Positions 53,687 to 63,156 of a stretch of 64,000 nt of DNA are shown in pieces (position 1 is the stretch's first letter; each line of letters opens with the position of its first letter). Below the pieces are notes generated by a model. It was not told the origin of the DNA, did no database searches, and saw only the letters and a program-made list of their open reading frames with translations. Where the stretch lies: positions 9,359 to 73,358 of the forward strand of contig JBGVJZ010000023.1 of the NCBI GenBank assembly GCA_045129695.1. Direction: 5' to 3'. The DNA is from Eshraghiella sp045129695. GTDB taxonomy: Bacteria; Bacillota; Clostridia; Lachnospirales; Lachnospiraceae. Made by a program: the position numbers and the translations under genes.

Positions 53687-56395
53687 ATGAAGAAAATAGT
53701 AATTGGTATTCTCGCCCACGTTGATGCGGGAAAGACCACACTTTCAGAAGGAATTTTATATACCGGAAAAATGATTCGAAGGCTTGGAAGAGTTGATAAT
53801 CGTGATGCTTTTTTGGACACCTATGAAATGGAACGCCAAAGAGGTATTACGATTTTCTCAAAACAGGCTGTTATCACTATGCCCGAAACGGAAATAACTC
53901 TGATAGATACTCCGGGACACACGGATTTTTCTGCGGAAATGGAGAGAACACTTTGTGTACTCGATTATGCGGTTTTGGTAATAAGCGGTGCGGACGGAAT
54001 CCAGTCACATACGCTGACACTTTGGAAACTGCTTGAACAATATAATATTCCGACATTTATTTTTGTAAATAAGATGGACCAAAACGGTACTGACAGGGAT
54101 AATATTTTGTTCCTGCTTCATAAGAAATTCAGTGAAGGCTGTATTCCTTTTGACGGGGAAGAAGACGAAGCCTTCTATGATGCGATTGCAATGACCGGAG
54201 AAAGCACAATGGATGAATACCTGGATACGGGAAGTGTAGGGTACGAATCTGTTATGGCTGCAATAAAGGAGCGTAAGGTGTTTCCGTGCTATTTTGGTTC
54301 GGCGCTGAAATGTCAGGGTATAGATAAGCTTCTTGCAGGGCTTGACAGATTTAGTACGGATGCTGTGCTGCCGGAGTGTGGCAAAGAATTTTCCGGCAGG
54401 GTTTTCAAGATTCAGAGGGATGAGAATAATCTGCGCCAGACTTTTTTGAAGGTAACGGGCGGTACATTGAAGGTTCGTGACGAGATTAACGGAGAAAAAA
54501 TCAACCAGATAAGGATATATAACGGCAGTAAATATACTGTGGTAAATGAAGCGGACAGAGGTACGGTCTGTGCGGTAACGGGACCCGCAAAAACCTATGC
54601 AGGTCAGGGGCTTGGTCTGGAGAAAAGTGTTTTGATACCGGTAATGGAGCCCGTACTTTCCTACAGAATTATTCTTCCGGATAATATTGACCCGGTAAAC
54701 GTGCTGCCGAAATTTCGCAGTCTTGAAGAGGAAATTCCGGAGCTCCATCTGGACTGGAATGAGGAGTGCAGGGCTGTGAATGTGAGGATAATGGGAGCAA
54801 TCCAGATAGAAATCCTCAAAAACATAATTAAGGACAGGCTCGGTATTGAAGTGGAATTCGGTGCCGGAAACATAATTTATAAAGAAACCATAGGAAATAC
54901 GGTGGAAGGCGTGGGGCATTTTGAGCCGTTAAAGCATTATGCAGAGGTTCATCTTTTAATGGAGCCGCTGGATGAGGGAAGCGGACTGGAATTTGCTGTA
55001 GACTGTAAAGAGGATGAGTTGGACAGAAACTGGCAGAGATTAATTCTTACCCATCTTGAAGAAAAATCCCACAGGGGTGTGCTTACCGGTTCGGAGATAA
55101 CGGATATGCGGATTACACTGGTGTCGGGCAGGGCGCACACAAAACACACGGAAGGCGGAGATTTCAGGCAGGCAACGTACAGGGCAGTACGGCAGGGACT
55201 TATGCAGGCTGAAAACATTCTTCTTGAACCAATGTATCAGTTCGAGCTTGAGGTTCCGATTGAGCATATGGGCAGGGCAATGACCGACATAAAAAGAATG
55301 TATGGCCGTTTCGACACACCTGTGATGACGAAAGAAAATGCAATTATCACAGGCGTTGCACCCGTTGTGACCATGAGGGAATATGCAGAAGAAGTTATGG
55401 CTTATACAGGGGGCAGGGGAAGTTTAAGATGTGTATTAAAAGGTTTTGAACCCTGCCATAATGCAGAGGAAGTGATTGAAGATACTGCCTATGATGCAGA
55501 AGGCGATACAGCCAATCCTTCGGCTTCTGTATTTTGTGCCCACGGGGCAGGCTTTGTTGTGCCTTGGAATGAAGTGCCGGAGTATATGCATCTGGAAAGC
55601 TGTTTTGCGAAAAACTATGCCGACGGTGAACTTTTATCGGATGAATGGGCAGGCGGACGTGATGATGCCGGGACGGATGGTAGAATGCTTCGGTTTTCGG
55701 ATGAGGATTATGCCCTTGGTACGGAAGAAGTGGATTTAATTATTGACAGCGCAGGTGGTGCAAACAAAAGCCGAAATAACAGAAAATGGAGTTATTCCAA
55801 AAAAAACCGGATGGAAACGGGAAGTACCGTAAACGGACAGCTTTTAAGCAGACCCGCAAAGCCGCATAATGCTCCGAAATACATTCTTGTGGACGGCTAT
55901 AATGTTATTTTTGCGTGGAACGAACTTGCCGAACTTGCAAAGAGTAATATTGACAGCGCAAGGGACGGGCTTTTGGACATGCTTTGCAATTATCAGGCAA
56001 TTAAAAAAGAAGAGTTAATAGTAGTTTTTGATGCTTACAGGGTAAAAGGACATTCCGTGGAATATATGGATTACCATAATATTCATATAGTATACACTGC
56101 CGAGGCGGAAACAGCGGACAGATATATTGAACGTTTTGCACACGAGAATGGCAGAAAATATGATATCACCGTTGTAACCTCCGACGGTCAGGAGCAGATT
56201 ATCGTAATTGGACAGGGATGCAGTCTTTGTTCTTCAAGGGAATTTGAAAAAGAGGTCAGGGAACTTTCAAAATCCCATATGGAAAACTATATTGCCAATA
56301 AGGAAAATTCCAAGGTGTATATGTCAGAAATACTTCAAAAAAATATTGACAATCTCACTTTTGAATGTAACAATTCAGATATTGCAGATAATTAA
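53687..56395 (+). CDS. Tet(M)-type ribosomal protection GTPase fused to a YacP/NYN nuclease domain
   Basis: The protein has 902 residues. The first 640 or so follow the EF-G-like Tet(M)/Tet(O) plan: G1 AHVDAGKTT (10-18), G3 DTPGHTDF (73-80), G4 NKMD (126-129), then domains II-V ending near TGGRGSLRCVLKGFEP. A linker of low order follows (about 600-725). Residues about 730-880 form a NYN (YacP/Rae1-like) domain with ILVDGYNVIFAW, VVFDAYRV, TADRYIER and VVTSDGQEQ carrying the acidic metal residues. YacP/Rae1 cuts mRNA in the ribosomal A site, so the fusion could release or cut stalled translation complexes. Whether it gives tetracycline resistance is doubtful. GAGG lies nine bases before the ATG. 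Confidence 0.9.
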   Translation: MKKIVIGILAHVDAGKTTLSEGILYTGKMIRRLGRVDNRDAFLDTYEMERQRGITIFSKQAVITMPETEITLIDTPGHTDFSAEMERTLCVLDYAVLVISGADGIQSHTLTLWKLLEQYNIPTFIFVNKMDQNGTDRDNILFLLHKKFSEGCIPFDGEEDEAFYDAIAMTGESTMDEYLDTGSVGYESVMAAIKERKVFPCYFGSALKCQGIDKLLAGLDRFSTDAVLPECGKEFSGRVFKIQRDENNLRQTFLKVTGGTLKVRDEINGEKINQIRIYNGSKYTVVNEADRGTVCAVTGPAKTYAGQGLGLEKSVLIPVMEPVLSYRIILPDNIDPVNVLPKFRSLEEEIPELHLDWNEECRAVNVRIMGAIQIEILKNIIKDRLGIEVEFGAGNIIYKETIGNTVEGVGHFEPLKHYAEVHLLMEPLDEGSGLEFAVDCKEDELDRNWQRLILTHLEEKSHRGVLTGSEITDMRITLVSGRAHTKHTEGGDFRQATYRAVRQGLMQAENILLEPMYQFELEVPIEHMGRAMTDIKRMYGRFDTPVMTKENAIITGVAPVVTMREYAEEVMAYTGGRGSLRCVLKGFEPCHNAEEVIEDTAYDAEGDTANPSASVFCAHGAGFVVPWNEVPEYMHLESCFAKNYADGELLSDEWAGGRDDAGTDGRMLRFSDEDYALGTEEVDLIIDSAGGANKSRNNRKWSYSKKNRMETGSTVNGQLLSRPAKPHNAPKYILVDGYNVIFAWNELAELAKSNIDSARDGLLDMLCNYQAIKKEELIVVFDAYRVKGHSVEYMDYHNIHIVYTAEAETADRYIERFAHENGRKYDITVVTSDGQEQIIVIGQGCSLCSSREFEKEVRELSKSHMENYIANKENSKVYMSEILQKNIDNLTFECNNSDIADN

Positions 56396-56424
56396 TTTTA
56401 AAATAAAAGTTAGTGGAGGATAAA

Positions 56425-58071
56425 ATGGATAACCAGAGATTAGCAGAATTATTATTTCCGAATGTGGACAAAACACCGGAATATTATGAGGAGAAATTTC
56501 CATATAGAAAGCTGCCTGCCAAGGCTCATGTAACACGTATGGCACCAAGCCCTACAGGATTTATTCATCTCGGAAATTTATACAGTGCACTTGCTGATGA
56601 GCGAATTGCACATCGTAATGGCGGTGTGTTCTATCTTAGAATTGAAGATACTGATGAGAAACGTAAGGTTGACGGAGCAGTAGAGACCATTATTAATGTA
56701 CTTCGTTATTTTAACATTGAGTTTGACGAGGGTGCAGGCTTTTTGGATGATGCACCACAGAATTCATATGGTCCATATTTTCAGAGACAGCGTGTGGAAA
56801 TCTATCATGCTTTTGCCAAGAAATTAGTTGAGCAGGGACTTGCTTATCCATGCTTCTGTGAGGAGGATGCACTTGAAGGTATCCGTAAGCAGCAGGAGGA
56901 GGCTAAGGAGCTTACAGGCTATTATGGCAAGTATGCACTTTGCCGCAGGCTTACAATTGAGCAGATTGAAGAGAATCTCAAAGCAGGCAGGGAATATGTA
57001 TTAAGACTTCGTTCACAGGGTAGTCCTGATAAAGAAATTACTTTTACAGACAGCATTATGGGAGATATTAAGCTTCCTGAGAATATTCACGATATCGTTC
57101 TTTTGAAAAAAGATGGTGTTCCTACATATCATTTTGCACATGCGATTGATGACCATCTTATGAGAACCACAATGGTAATTCGTGGCGGTGAGTGGCTTGC
57201 TTCTGCACCGATTCATTATGAATTATTCCATGTACTTGGATTTAAGATGCCTGCATACGGACATACAGCTCACTTAATGAAGTTTGATGAGGAGACAGGC
57301 GGCAAGAGAAAGCTTTCCAAGAGAAAAGACCCTGAATTATCACTGGATTATTACCGTAAGGACGGATACCATCCACAGAGTATGAAGATTTATCTTCTCA
57401 CACTCCTTAACTCCAACTTTGAAGAGTGGTACGAGAAATTCCCTGATAAGGACTGTAATGAATTTCCGTTCTCAGTTGAAAAGATGAGTCAGTCAGGTGC
57501 TCTTTTTGATAAGGACAAGCTTCATAATATCTGTAAAAATGAGCTTGCAAAGCTTTCTGAGGAGGAGATGTATGACTTCCTCAAGGAATGGGCTTATGAG
57601 AATGAGCCTGATAAGGCTCCTGTATGGTTTGGGGATAAGGAGAAGCTCCTTGCAGTCTTAAGATTGTATATGGGTATCGGAATGAAGCGTAGAAGAAAGG
57701 ACTTCATCTACGCAAAACAGATTTTTGAATTAATAGGATATTTGTTTGAAGATAATAAAGAGATGGAAGCATTTAAGTATGATGCACAGACTGTTAAGGC
57801 AGTTCTTAACGAATACCTTGATACCTTCAGCTATGATGATGATAACTCAGCATGGTTTGACAAGCTGAAGGGAATTGCAGACAAGCTTGGATTTGCTTCT
57901 GACATGAAGGCTTATAAGGCTAATCCTGAGAGCTTCAAGGGAAGTATCTCTGATGTTGCCGAAATTGTAAGAATTGCAGTAACAGGTAAGGCTAATACAC
58001 CTGATTTGTGGAGTATCATTCATATAATCGGGGAAGAGAAGATGAGAGAAGAGATTGCCAAAGCTATATAG
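56425..58071 (+). CDS. gltX: Glutamyl-tRNA synthetase
   Basis: The 548-residue class I enzyme has APSPTGFIHLGNLYSAL (HIGH region, about residues 38-54), RIEDTDEKRK and KLSKRKDPELS (KMSKS region, about 296). The C-terminal 200 residues are helical and bind the anticodon. It charges tRNA-Glu and, in bacteria with GatCAB, often also tRNA-Gln. GTGGAGGA lies before ATG 56425, which is preferred over a GTG at 56413. A bidirectional terminator follows. Confidence 0.95.
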   Translation: MDNQRLAELLFPNVDKTPEYYEEKFPYRKLPAKAHVTRMAPSPTGFIHLGNLYSALADERIAHRNGGVFYLRIEDTDEKRKVDGAVETIINVLRYFNIEFDEGAGFLDDAPQNSYGPYFQRQRVEIYHAFAKKLVEQGLAYPCFCEEDALEGIRKQQEEAKELTGYYGKYALCRRLTIEQIEENLKAGREYVLRLRSQGSPDKEITFTDSIMGDIKLPENIHDIVLLKKDGVPTYHFAHAIDDHLMRTTMVIRGGEWLASAPIHYELFHVLGFKMPAYGHTAHLMKFDEETGGKRKLSKRKDPELSLDYYRKDGYHPQSMKIYLLTLLNSNFEEWYEKFPDKDCNEFPFSVEKMSQSGALFDKDKLHNICKNELAKLSEEEMYDFLKEWAYENEPDKAPVWFGDKEKLLAVLRLYMGIGMKRRRKDFIYAKQIFELIGYLFEDNKEMEAFKYDAQTVKAVLNEYLDTFSYDDDNSAWFDKLKGIADKLGFASDMKAYKANPESFKGSISDVAEIVRIAVTGKANTPDLWSIIHIIGEEKMREEIAKAI

Positions 58072-58088
58072 AAATGAATATTGCATAA

Positions 58089-58140
58089 TAAAAAACTTAT
58101 TAACCTACGGGGCGCTCTGCCCGGGTTAATAAGTTTTTTA
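58089..58140. terminator. Bidirectional terminator after gltX
   Basis: AAAAAACTTATTAACC pairs with GGGTTAATAAGTTTTTT, giving a long stem with A-runs and T-runs on both sides. It serves gltX and the convergent ABC transporter genes. Confidence 0.92.
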
Positions 58141-58143
58141 AAT

Positions 58144-58965
58144 TTATTTTATGTCTTTTTTGTTGAGTGACAGGCATGTAATTGTCATGCTTACTGCAAG
58201 AATTACTACGGCAACAATGCTTGCACGCACATAAGTCCCGGTATCCGCTGATGTATTTACATGTGTCAACATATTTCCGAGATTAGTGAATCTGGTACAG
58301 TCGATTTTATCAGACTTGAATACTGCTTTAAGAAGCAGATTAAGGAATGAATACAGAAGCTGTCCCATTGTTACATATACAATTCCGGAAATCAGAGCCG
58401 GCATTGATTTTCTGAAAACATAGAATAACATCATTACAAATGCCGTAAGCGAGATATTCATTAGCATTCCGACAACCAACATTTTCACAAGTCCGCCTGG
58501 GTTGTCAACTGTAATCGGAATTGAACCTATTGCACAGCCGCACACAACAACAAGTGCTGTTAATATGTAGAGAAGAACTGTCATAAATATGGTAATAATA
58601 AGCTTTGAAAATGCCGTTTTGTATCTTGGTGTAATAAGTGGTGCGATATTTTTGATATAGCCCCTGCCAAATTCTGCGTTACAGAATATAACTATAAATA
58701 TTACAAGATAAAGTGTAATATAATTACCAAAGAAGAAAATCTCAAAATACTGTGAAAAGGTCCGGGGAAGTGTTGATTCCAGCAATTCCATTGTTTCAGC
58801 ATTAAGTTCACCTGTGGTGAGCCTGTCAAGTGAAATAGAATATACACCAAACATTAACATCATAACTATTGACATTATAATTGTTATACCTGCTATAAGA
58901 TAGAAGGACTTGCTTTTAAAAAGCCGGTAAAAGTCCATTTTAATTAGATTCATCATATCCGGCAC
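58144..58965 (-). CDS. ABC-2 type transporter permease
   Basis: The 273-residue protein has six membrane segments, a large outer loop after the first (about residues 40-85), and no peptidase or binding domain. This is the layout of ABC-2/lantibiotic-immunity permeases. Its start overlaps the end of the ATPase gene by 26 bases, so translation is coupled. The substrate is unknown. Such two-gene exporters commonly handle peptides, antibiotics or lipids. Confidence 0.85.
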   Translation of the reverse strand: MPDMMNLIKMDFYRLFKSKSFYLIAGITIIMSIVMMLMFGVYSISLDRLTTGELNAETMELLESTLPRTFSQYFEIFFFGNYITLYLVIFIVIFCNAEFGRGYIKNIAPLITPRYKTAFSKLIITIFMTVLLYILTALVVVCGCAIGSIPITVDNPGGLVKMLVVGMLMNISLTAFVMMLFYVFRKSMPALISGIVYVTMGQLLYSFLNLLLKAVFKSDKIDCTRFTNLGNMLTHVNTSADTGTYVRASIVAVVILAVSMTITCLSLNKKDIK

Positions 58966-59677
58966 CTCCTGTAAGCTTTAAATAAAAATCTTCAAGGTCA
59001 TCTGTCTGTGAAGCAAGCTCCTTGGCAGAAAGCTCTTTTAAAAGCTGACCTTTATCAATTATACCGTAACGGGTTGCCATTTTGGACAATTCACCCAGAA
59101 TGTGGCTTGATATGATAAAAGTAATTTTTCTTTCGTTATTAAGCTTGAGGATGGTCTCTCTTATCTCTAGAATACCTTGTGGATCAAGACCATTAATCGG
59201 CTCGTCCAGGATGATGAGTTTAGGGTCTCCGACAAGTGCCAGTGCAATGCCAAGACGCTGTTTCATTCCGAGTGAGAAGCCTTTTGCCTTCTTCCTGCCT
59301 GTTCTGTCCAAATCCACAAGCTTTAAAAGATCCATGGCGTAGTTTTTATCTTTGATTCCGGCACAAATGCATTTGAGATATACATTGTCAAAAGCAGTCA
59401 TGTCGGGATAAATACCCGGTTCCTCGATTAAGTTGCCAACCTGAGCAAAAACTTTTTTGTTAATCAGTTCTTCATATGCCTCCCCAAAAAGTGAAAAACT
59501 GCCTGAGGATGGGGACGAAAGTCCTGAAATCATCTTGAGTGTTGTTGTTTTACCTGCACCATTTCTACCTATGAAGCCATAGATATCTCCTTCTTCAACA
59601 TGTATGTTGACAGAGTCCACAGCTTTAAAATTATGATATATTTTGGTGAGATTGTCTGTTGAAAGTACGTAACTCAT
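58940..59677 (-). CDS. ABC transporter ATP-binding protein (BcrA/LanF-like)
   Basis: The 245-residue ATPase has Walker A GRNGAGKTTTLKMI (about residues 37-50), signature FSLGMKQRLGIALAL (about 134-148), Walker B KLIILDEPINGLDP and the switch His in FIISSHILGEL. The sequence type is that of bacitracin/lantibiotic-resistance ATPases. It energises the overlapping permease. It has a good promoter of its own on the minus strand. No response regulator or sensor kinase is nearby. Confidence 0.93.
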   Translation of the reverse strand: MSYVLSTDNLTKIYHNFKAVDSVNIHVEEGDIYGFIGRNGAGKTTTLKMISGLSSPSSGSFSLFGEAYEELINKKVFAQVGNLIEEPGIYPDMTAFDNVYLKCICAGIKDKNYAMDLLKLVDLDRTGRKKAKGFSLGMKQRLGIALALVGDPKLIILDEPINGLDPQGILEIRETILKLNNERKITFIISSHILGELSKMATRYGIIDKGQLLKELSAKELASQTDDLEDFYLKLTGGAGYDESN

Positions 59678-59710
59678 AGTACACTCCCTTCTTAAATATA
59701 ATTTGACTAC

Positions 59711-59739
59711 ATTATATCAATTTCGTAAAAAAGTGGCAA
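59711..59739 (-). promoter_or_regulatory. Promoter of the ABC transporter operon
   Basis: On the minus strand TTGCCA (59734-59739) and TATAAT (59711-59716), 17 bases apart. Confidence 0.75.
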
Positions 59740-59758
59740 GTTTAATAACTTGTACATC

Positions 59759-59787
59759 TTGACGAATATTGTATAAAGTTTTATACT
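59759..59787 (+). promoter_or_regulatory. Promoter of the membrane glycosyltransferase operon
   Basis: TTGACG (59759-59764) and TATACT (59782-59787), 17 bases apart, about 50 bases before the GTG start. It is divergent from the ABC promoter. Confidence 0.75.
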
Positions 59788-59839
59788 ATAAATAGTTATT
59801 TTATACAAAATACTTGTTTAGGGAAGCGGGAAATAATTA

Positions 59840-61363
59840 GTGAAACAATTTTTAAAGAAACATTACATAATATTAATTGCAATTGTTTGTCTCATTATTT
59901 CAAGAATTCCCTGTATTTTTTTTGAACTGCATGGAATTAATTTTGATGAAGCGGCAATTGATTACAATATATTTTGTATTTCGGAGTTTGGAACGGACAG
60001 ATATGGGTACCCTTTTCCGGTGTATTTTGCTAACGGAATGAGCGGGCAGAGTGCATTATATGTGTATCTGGGAGTGCTGCTTACCAAGTTATTCGGATTC
60101 AGTGTGAAAATGTGCAGAGTGGTTAAGCTTATTGCAGAGCTTGTAACACTGATTTTTGGCGGAATTCTTATAAGGGATATTTTTAACAAAAGAGCGGAAT
60201 GGATATTTTATATTCTGTATATTATTTCACCATATTTCTATAAGATGACGGGAATGTCCTATGATTGTGATATTGTTATTCCGGTTTTCGTGCTGTGTAT
60301 GTATCTTGCCGGACAATGTCATAAGAGTGGCAGGCCCGGCGGTTATATAGGGTTGGGTGTGTGTCTGGGCTTATTGAGCTATTCCTATATAATTGCTGTA
60401 TTTATGATTCCGCTTTTTATTATTGTACAGTTTGTTTTCGGCTGGAACAGAAAGTATGTATTAATTGAGACTGCAACAGCATTCATTGTAAGTTTTCCGA
60501 TTTTCTGGTATCTGCTTACACTTGTTGGCGTTGCACCGGCGGTGTATACGGAGTATTTTACAATTGCACCGGTTTCACAATATCGCAAATCTGACTTTGG
60601 TTTCGCTTTTGAAAACATACTGAATTTACGATATATGGTTATTACTGATACCCAGTCGGATTTCGCCGGAAGCAGAATTTTTGGTACGATATATTATCTG
60701 TCATGGTTCTTTATACCGGTTGGGGTTGTTAATCTTATAAGAGGGTTTAAGGACAGAGAAGAATACAGACATTGGGGATGCTTTTTACTGGTAGCATTTC
60801 TGCCACTGTTATTTATTAAAAGTGCAACTACATATAATTTTACTGTAATATATTTTTTCCTTCTGGCATTTGCTGCTGTGGGAATTGATTTGCTGATGAA
60901 GCATTTTAAGAGTCTTACTTTTATTGCAGGACTGGGCTATCTGGTCATGTCTGGTTTTTTTATTAAGGAATATTTTGAGAAAGAGCCCTACATATACGGC
61001 GATGATAAGATAATGAAAGTGCTTGATAATGTAGAGGAGGGAGATAAGGTGATGCTTGACACTACGGGAGTGTTCCAACCGGAGTGTTATATTGGAATTA
61101 AATATCTTATCAGTCCTGACAACATTGTATATGATGAATATGGACGTGGTATATCTGTTATGGATATATATTTTAATGATTCGAAGAATTATAAGTCGTA
61201 TGATAAGATTTTAATCCGTAATGAAATAAGTTATATATACGAGTCCTATGGTAATAGTGGTTTGTCGGATTTTCAGGCAGTTGAATTGTCCAATGAGCTT
61301 CGGGAGTCGGATTATGGCTTGCAAATGAACAATGGTTACTATGTTTATTCAAAAGGAGAGTAG
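59840..61363 (+). CDS. GT-C-type membrane glycosyltransferase (PMT/ArnT-like)
   Basis: The 507-residue protein has about ten membrane segments. The first outer loop has an acidic motif after helix 1, FELHGINFDEAAIDYN (about residues 28-43), as in dolichyl-phosphate-mannose-type and ArnT-type transferases. The C-terminal 120 residues are soluble and outside (EEGDKVMLDTTGVFQPECYIG). It probably moves a sugar from a polyprenyl-phosphate donor to a protein or wall polymer. Start is GTG with GGGAAGCGGGA upstream. The next gene codes a secreted protein and starts five bases after the stop, so that protein might be its target. Confidence 0.8.
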   Translation: MKQFLKKHYIILIAIVCLIISRIPCIFFELHGINFDEAAIDYNIFCISEFGTDRYGYPFPVYFANGMSGQSALYVYLGVLLTKLFGFSVKMCRVVKLIAELVTLIFGGILIRDIFNKRAEWIFYILYIISPYFYKMTGMSYDCDIVIPVFVLCMYLAGQCHKSGRPGGYIGLGVCLGLLSYSYIIAVFMIPLFIIVQFVFGWNRKYVLIETATAFIVSFPIFWYLLTLVGVAPAVYTEYFTIAPVSQYRKSDFGFAFENILNLRYMVITDTQSDFAGSRIFGTIYYLSWFFIPVGVVNLIRGFKDREEYRHWGCFLLVAFLPLLFIKSATTYNFTVIYFFLLAFAAVGIDLLMKHFKSLTFIAGLGYLVMSGFFIKEYFEKEPYIYGDDKIMKVLDNVEEGDKVMLDTTGVFQPECYIGIKYLISPDNIVYDEYGRGISVMDIYFNDSKNYKSYDKILIRNEISYIYESYGNSGLSDFQAVELSNELRESDYGLQMNNGYYVYSKGE

Positions 61364-61368
61364 AGAGA

Positions 61369-62913
61369 ATGAGAAATGTTAAAAAATTATGGAAGGATGT
61401 CAGACGAAGTCTGGGACTGCTTCTGGCACTGGTTATGTTGGCATCAGTGTTTGTTTCAATCCCGGTTGGTGCAGCAGAGACACTGAAGATTGTGGATACC
61501 GGTAAGATGATAGGAGTAGGATATAAGCCGGCGGATGATACAATTGCAGAACCTGAGTTTGTGTTTCATACCTATAAAACCGTTGTTATCGAGAATACAG
61601 GCGGTGTCAGTATGGAAGAAAACAACTCACCTGTTCTTAAAGCAACTGTTTATGTAACGATTGACGGCAATGAATATGAAGTAATGCAGTATTCAAGCGC
61701 ACCGGTATTTGATATGTATTGGGATGTAATAGGTATATCTAAGTTTGATGATTGTGATGCGTATAAGGTGAATATGGCACCCGTATTTTATCAGAACGGA
61801 GCAGAAATTACCGATGTTCGCAGAGAAGAATATTGCTCTTCCAACAATGCTTCAGGTCCGGAGGCTAATAGAGTTATTTATTCTACATCTGCTGATAACT
61901 TCGGTTTTTCGGATGCAATAATTGATTATCTGAATGAAAAAGGAATTACAGAATGGGAGGATATACTGGATTTTCTTGAATCCGAAGAGGTTAGCAAAAA
62001 CTATACTGTTAAATATACTCTTTCAGACAGTGATAATAATTCTGCCACATTTACCCAGTCCGGTGCGGTAATGGTAGATTATGATGATTATGATTTCAAT
62101 CCTCCTAATTCATACCTTTATGGTAAAAGACTTGGTTATAACAGAATAGAGGATTTATCATCATATCATCAGAATGACGTATATAATTATATCAAAATGT
62201 TCAAGGGTGATATATATGTGGATGCTGATAAAATATCCGAGCTTGAGGGCAGTCTGATACTTCCTAATAAAAATAATTCTCTTTTGTATTATTTAAATTC
62301 GGTATATGTTAACGGAGATGTTCTCTATAATGACGGATATTCCAATAATACAATTGACTCAGGCTATAATTTGCTGAATTCGGTTCTTCCTGAATTCGAA
62401 GATACAGAGGATGATGCTGTCATGGAATTCATTAATATCATGACAGGTAAAACATATGTAGAGGATGATTTCTCTTTGCAGGATGATTACTATTCATATT
62501 TACATTATTATGAAAATATAAATTTCTTATTCGGACATACATTTACTGTCGATGATAAAATTATTAATGTAAATGCTTATAATCAATATGTATATGGTGA
62601 AGATGACCCTGCCCTGATAACGGAGTGTGAAGAAACGGATTGGAAGACTTTATACAATAACACAACTTCTGATGAACAATGGTTCTCGTTTGAAAGTGCA
62701 GTATTACCTGAAATAAAGGTTGCGGATATGGATTTTGATAGTGCAGCTGAGTATTCAGATTATTTAAACAAATATTATGTGTATTTAAAATTTATTAGTA
62801 ACGCATTTGAAGTGTATGATAATGTATATGATATTATGGCAGGTGATAATGTTCTTACCGGTGCGTCCATGTATAATGTAAACTTCTTTAGGCTACAATC
62901 AATAGCGGCGTAA
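61369..62913 (+). CDS. Unknown secreted protein, C-terminus probably cut by an IS element
   Basis: The 514-residue protein has a long signal peptide with basic N-region (LGLLLALVMLASVFVSIPVG, cleaved near AA-ETL, residue 37). The mature part is acidic and very rich in Tyr, Asp and Asn, without Cys clusters or a membrane anchor. I do not recognise a domain. The reading frame ends at TAA 62911-62913, exactly where an IS-type hairpin begins, and lacks the anchor or repeat expected for such surface proteins. Its natural end was therefore probably lost. AAAGGAGAG before the ATG overlaps the stop of the glycosyltransferase gene. Confidence 0.7.
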   Translation: MRNVKKLWKDVRRSLGLLLALVMLASVFVSIPVGAAETLKIVDTGKMIGVGYKPADDTIAEPEFVFHTYKTVVIENTGGVSMEENNSPVLKATVYVTIDGNEYEVMQYSSAPVFDMYWDVIGISKFDDCDAYKVNMAPVFYQNGAEITDVRREEYCSSNNASGPEANRVIYSTSADNFGFSDAIIDYLNEKGITEWEDILDFLESEEVSKNYTVKYTLSDSDNNSATFTQSGAVMVDYDDYDFNPPNSYLYGKRLGYNRIEDLSSYHQNDVYNYIKMFKGDIYVDADKISELEGSLILPNKNNSLLYYLNSVYVNGDVLYNDGYSNNTIDSGYNLLNSVLPEFEDTEDDAVMEFINIMTGKTYVEDDFSLQDDYYSYLHYYENINFLFGHTFTVDDKIINVNAYNQYVYGEDDPALITECEETDWKTLYNNTTSDEQWFSFESAVLPEIKVADMDFDSAAEYSDYLNKYYVYLKFISNAFEVYDNVYDIMAGDNVLTGASMYNVNFFRLQSIAA

Positions 62914-62956
62914 ACGAAAAAGCAGTCTTTAAATATAGAAAAACTGCCCTTTCGTT
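62913..62956. repeat. Subterminal hairpin at the end of the IS91-like element
   Basis: AACGAAAAAGCAGT (62913-62926) pairs with ACTGCCCTTTCGTT (62943-62956) except for two inner mismatches. It lies about 200 bases beyond the transposase stop. Hairpins of this kind mark the replication ends of IS91-type elements. Confidence 0.6.
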
Positions 62957-63156
62957 TGCACCGCGTTTGATTTTGCCAAAGTGAACAAAGTAAGCGTCCG
63001 TGTAGCCGATATGTATGGACTTTCAATCCTTACTCTTTTATCATAATGAGAAGAAGTTCTGGTTATGATAGTTGTGTTACAAATTGATTTCGTAAAATCA
63101 TGGCACGACAAATAGACCTCATTAAAGAGGTTTTTGCAAAAGTATAAAATCTATTT

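Noticed and set aside
54005..54919. 304-codon minus-strand frame inside the GTPase-nuclease gene
   Set aside because: Antisense to the conserved GTPase core and without recognisable protein features.
53687..56395. Calling the gene an acquired tetracycline-resistance determinant
   Set aside because: The protein is much longer than Tet(M), carries a nuclease domain, and I cannot confirm the domain IV loop residues needed for drug release.
49024..56424. A complete integrative conjugative element or prophage
   Set aside because: No integrase, replication, conjugation or phage structural genes and no flanking direct repeats; only remnants are visible.
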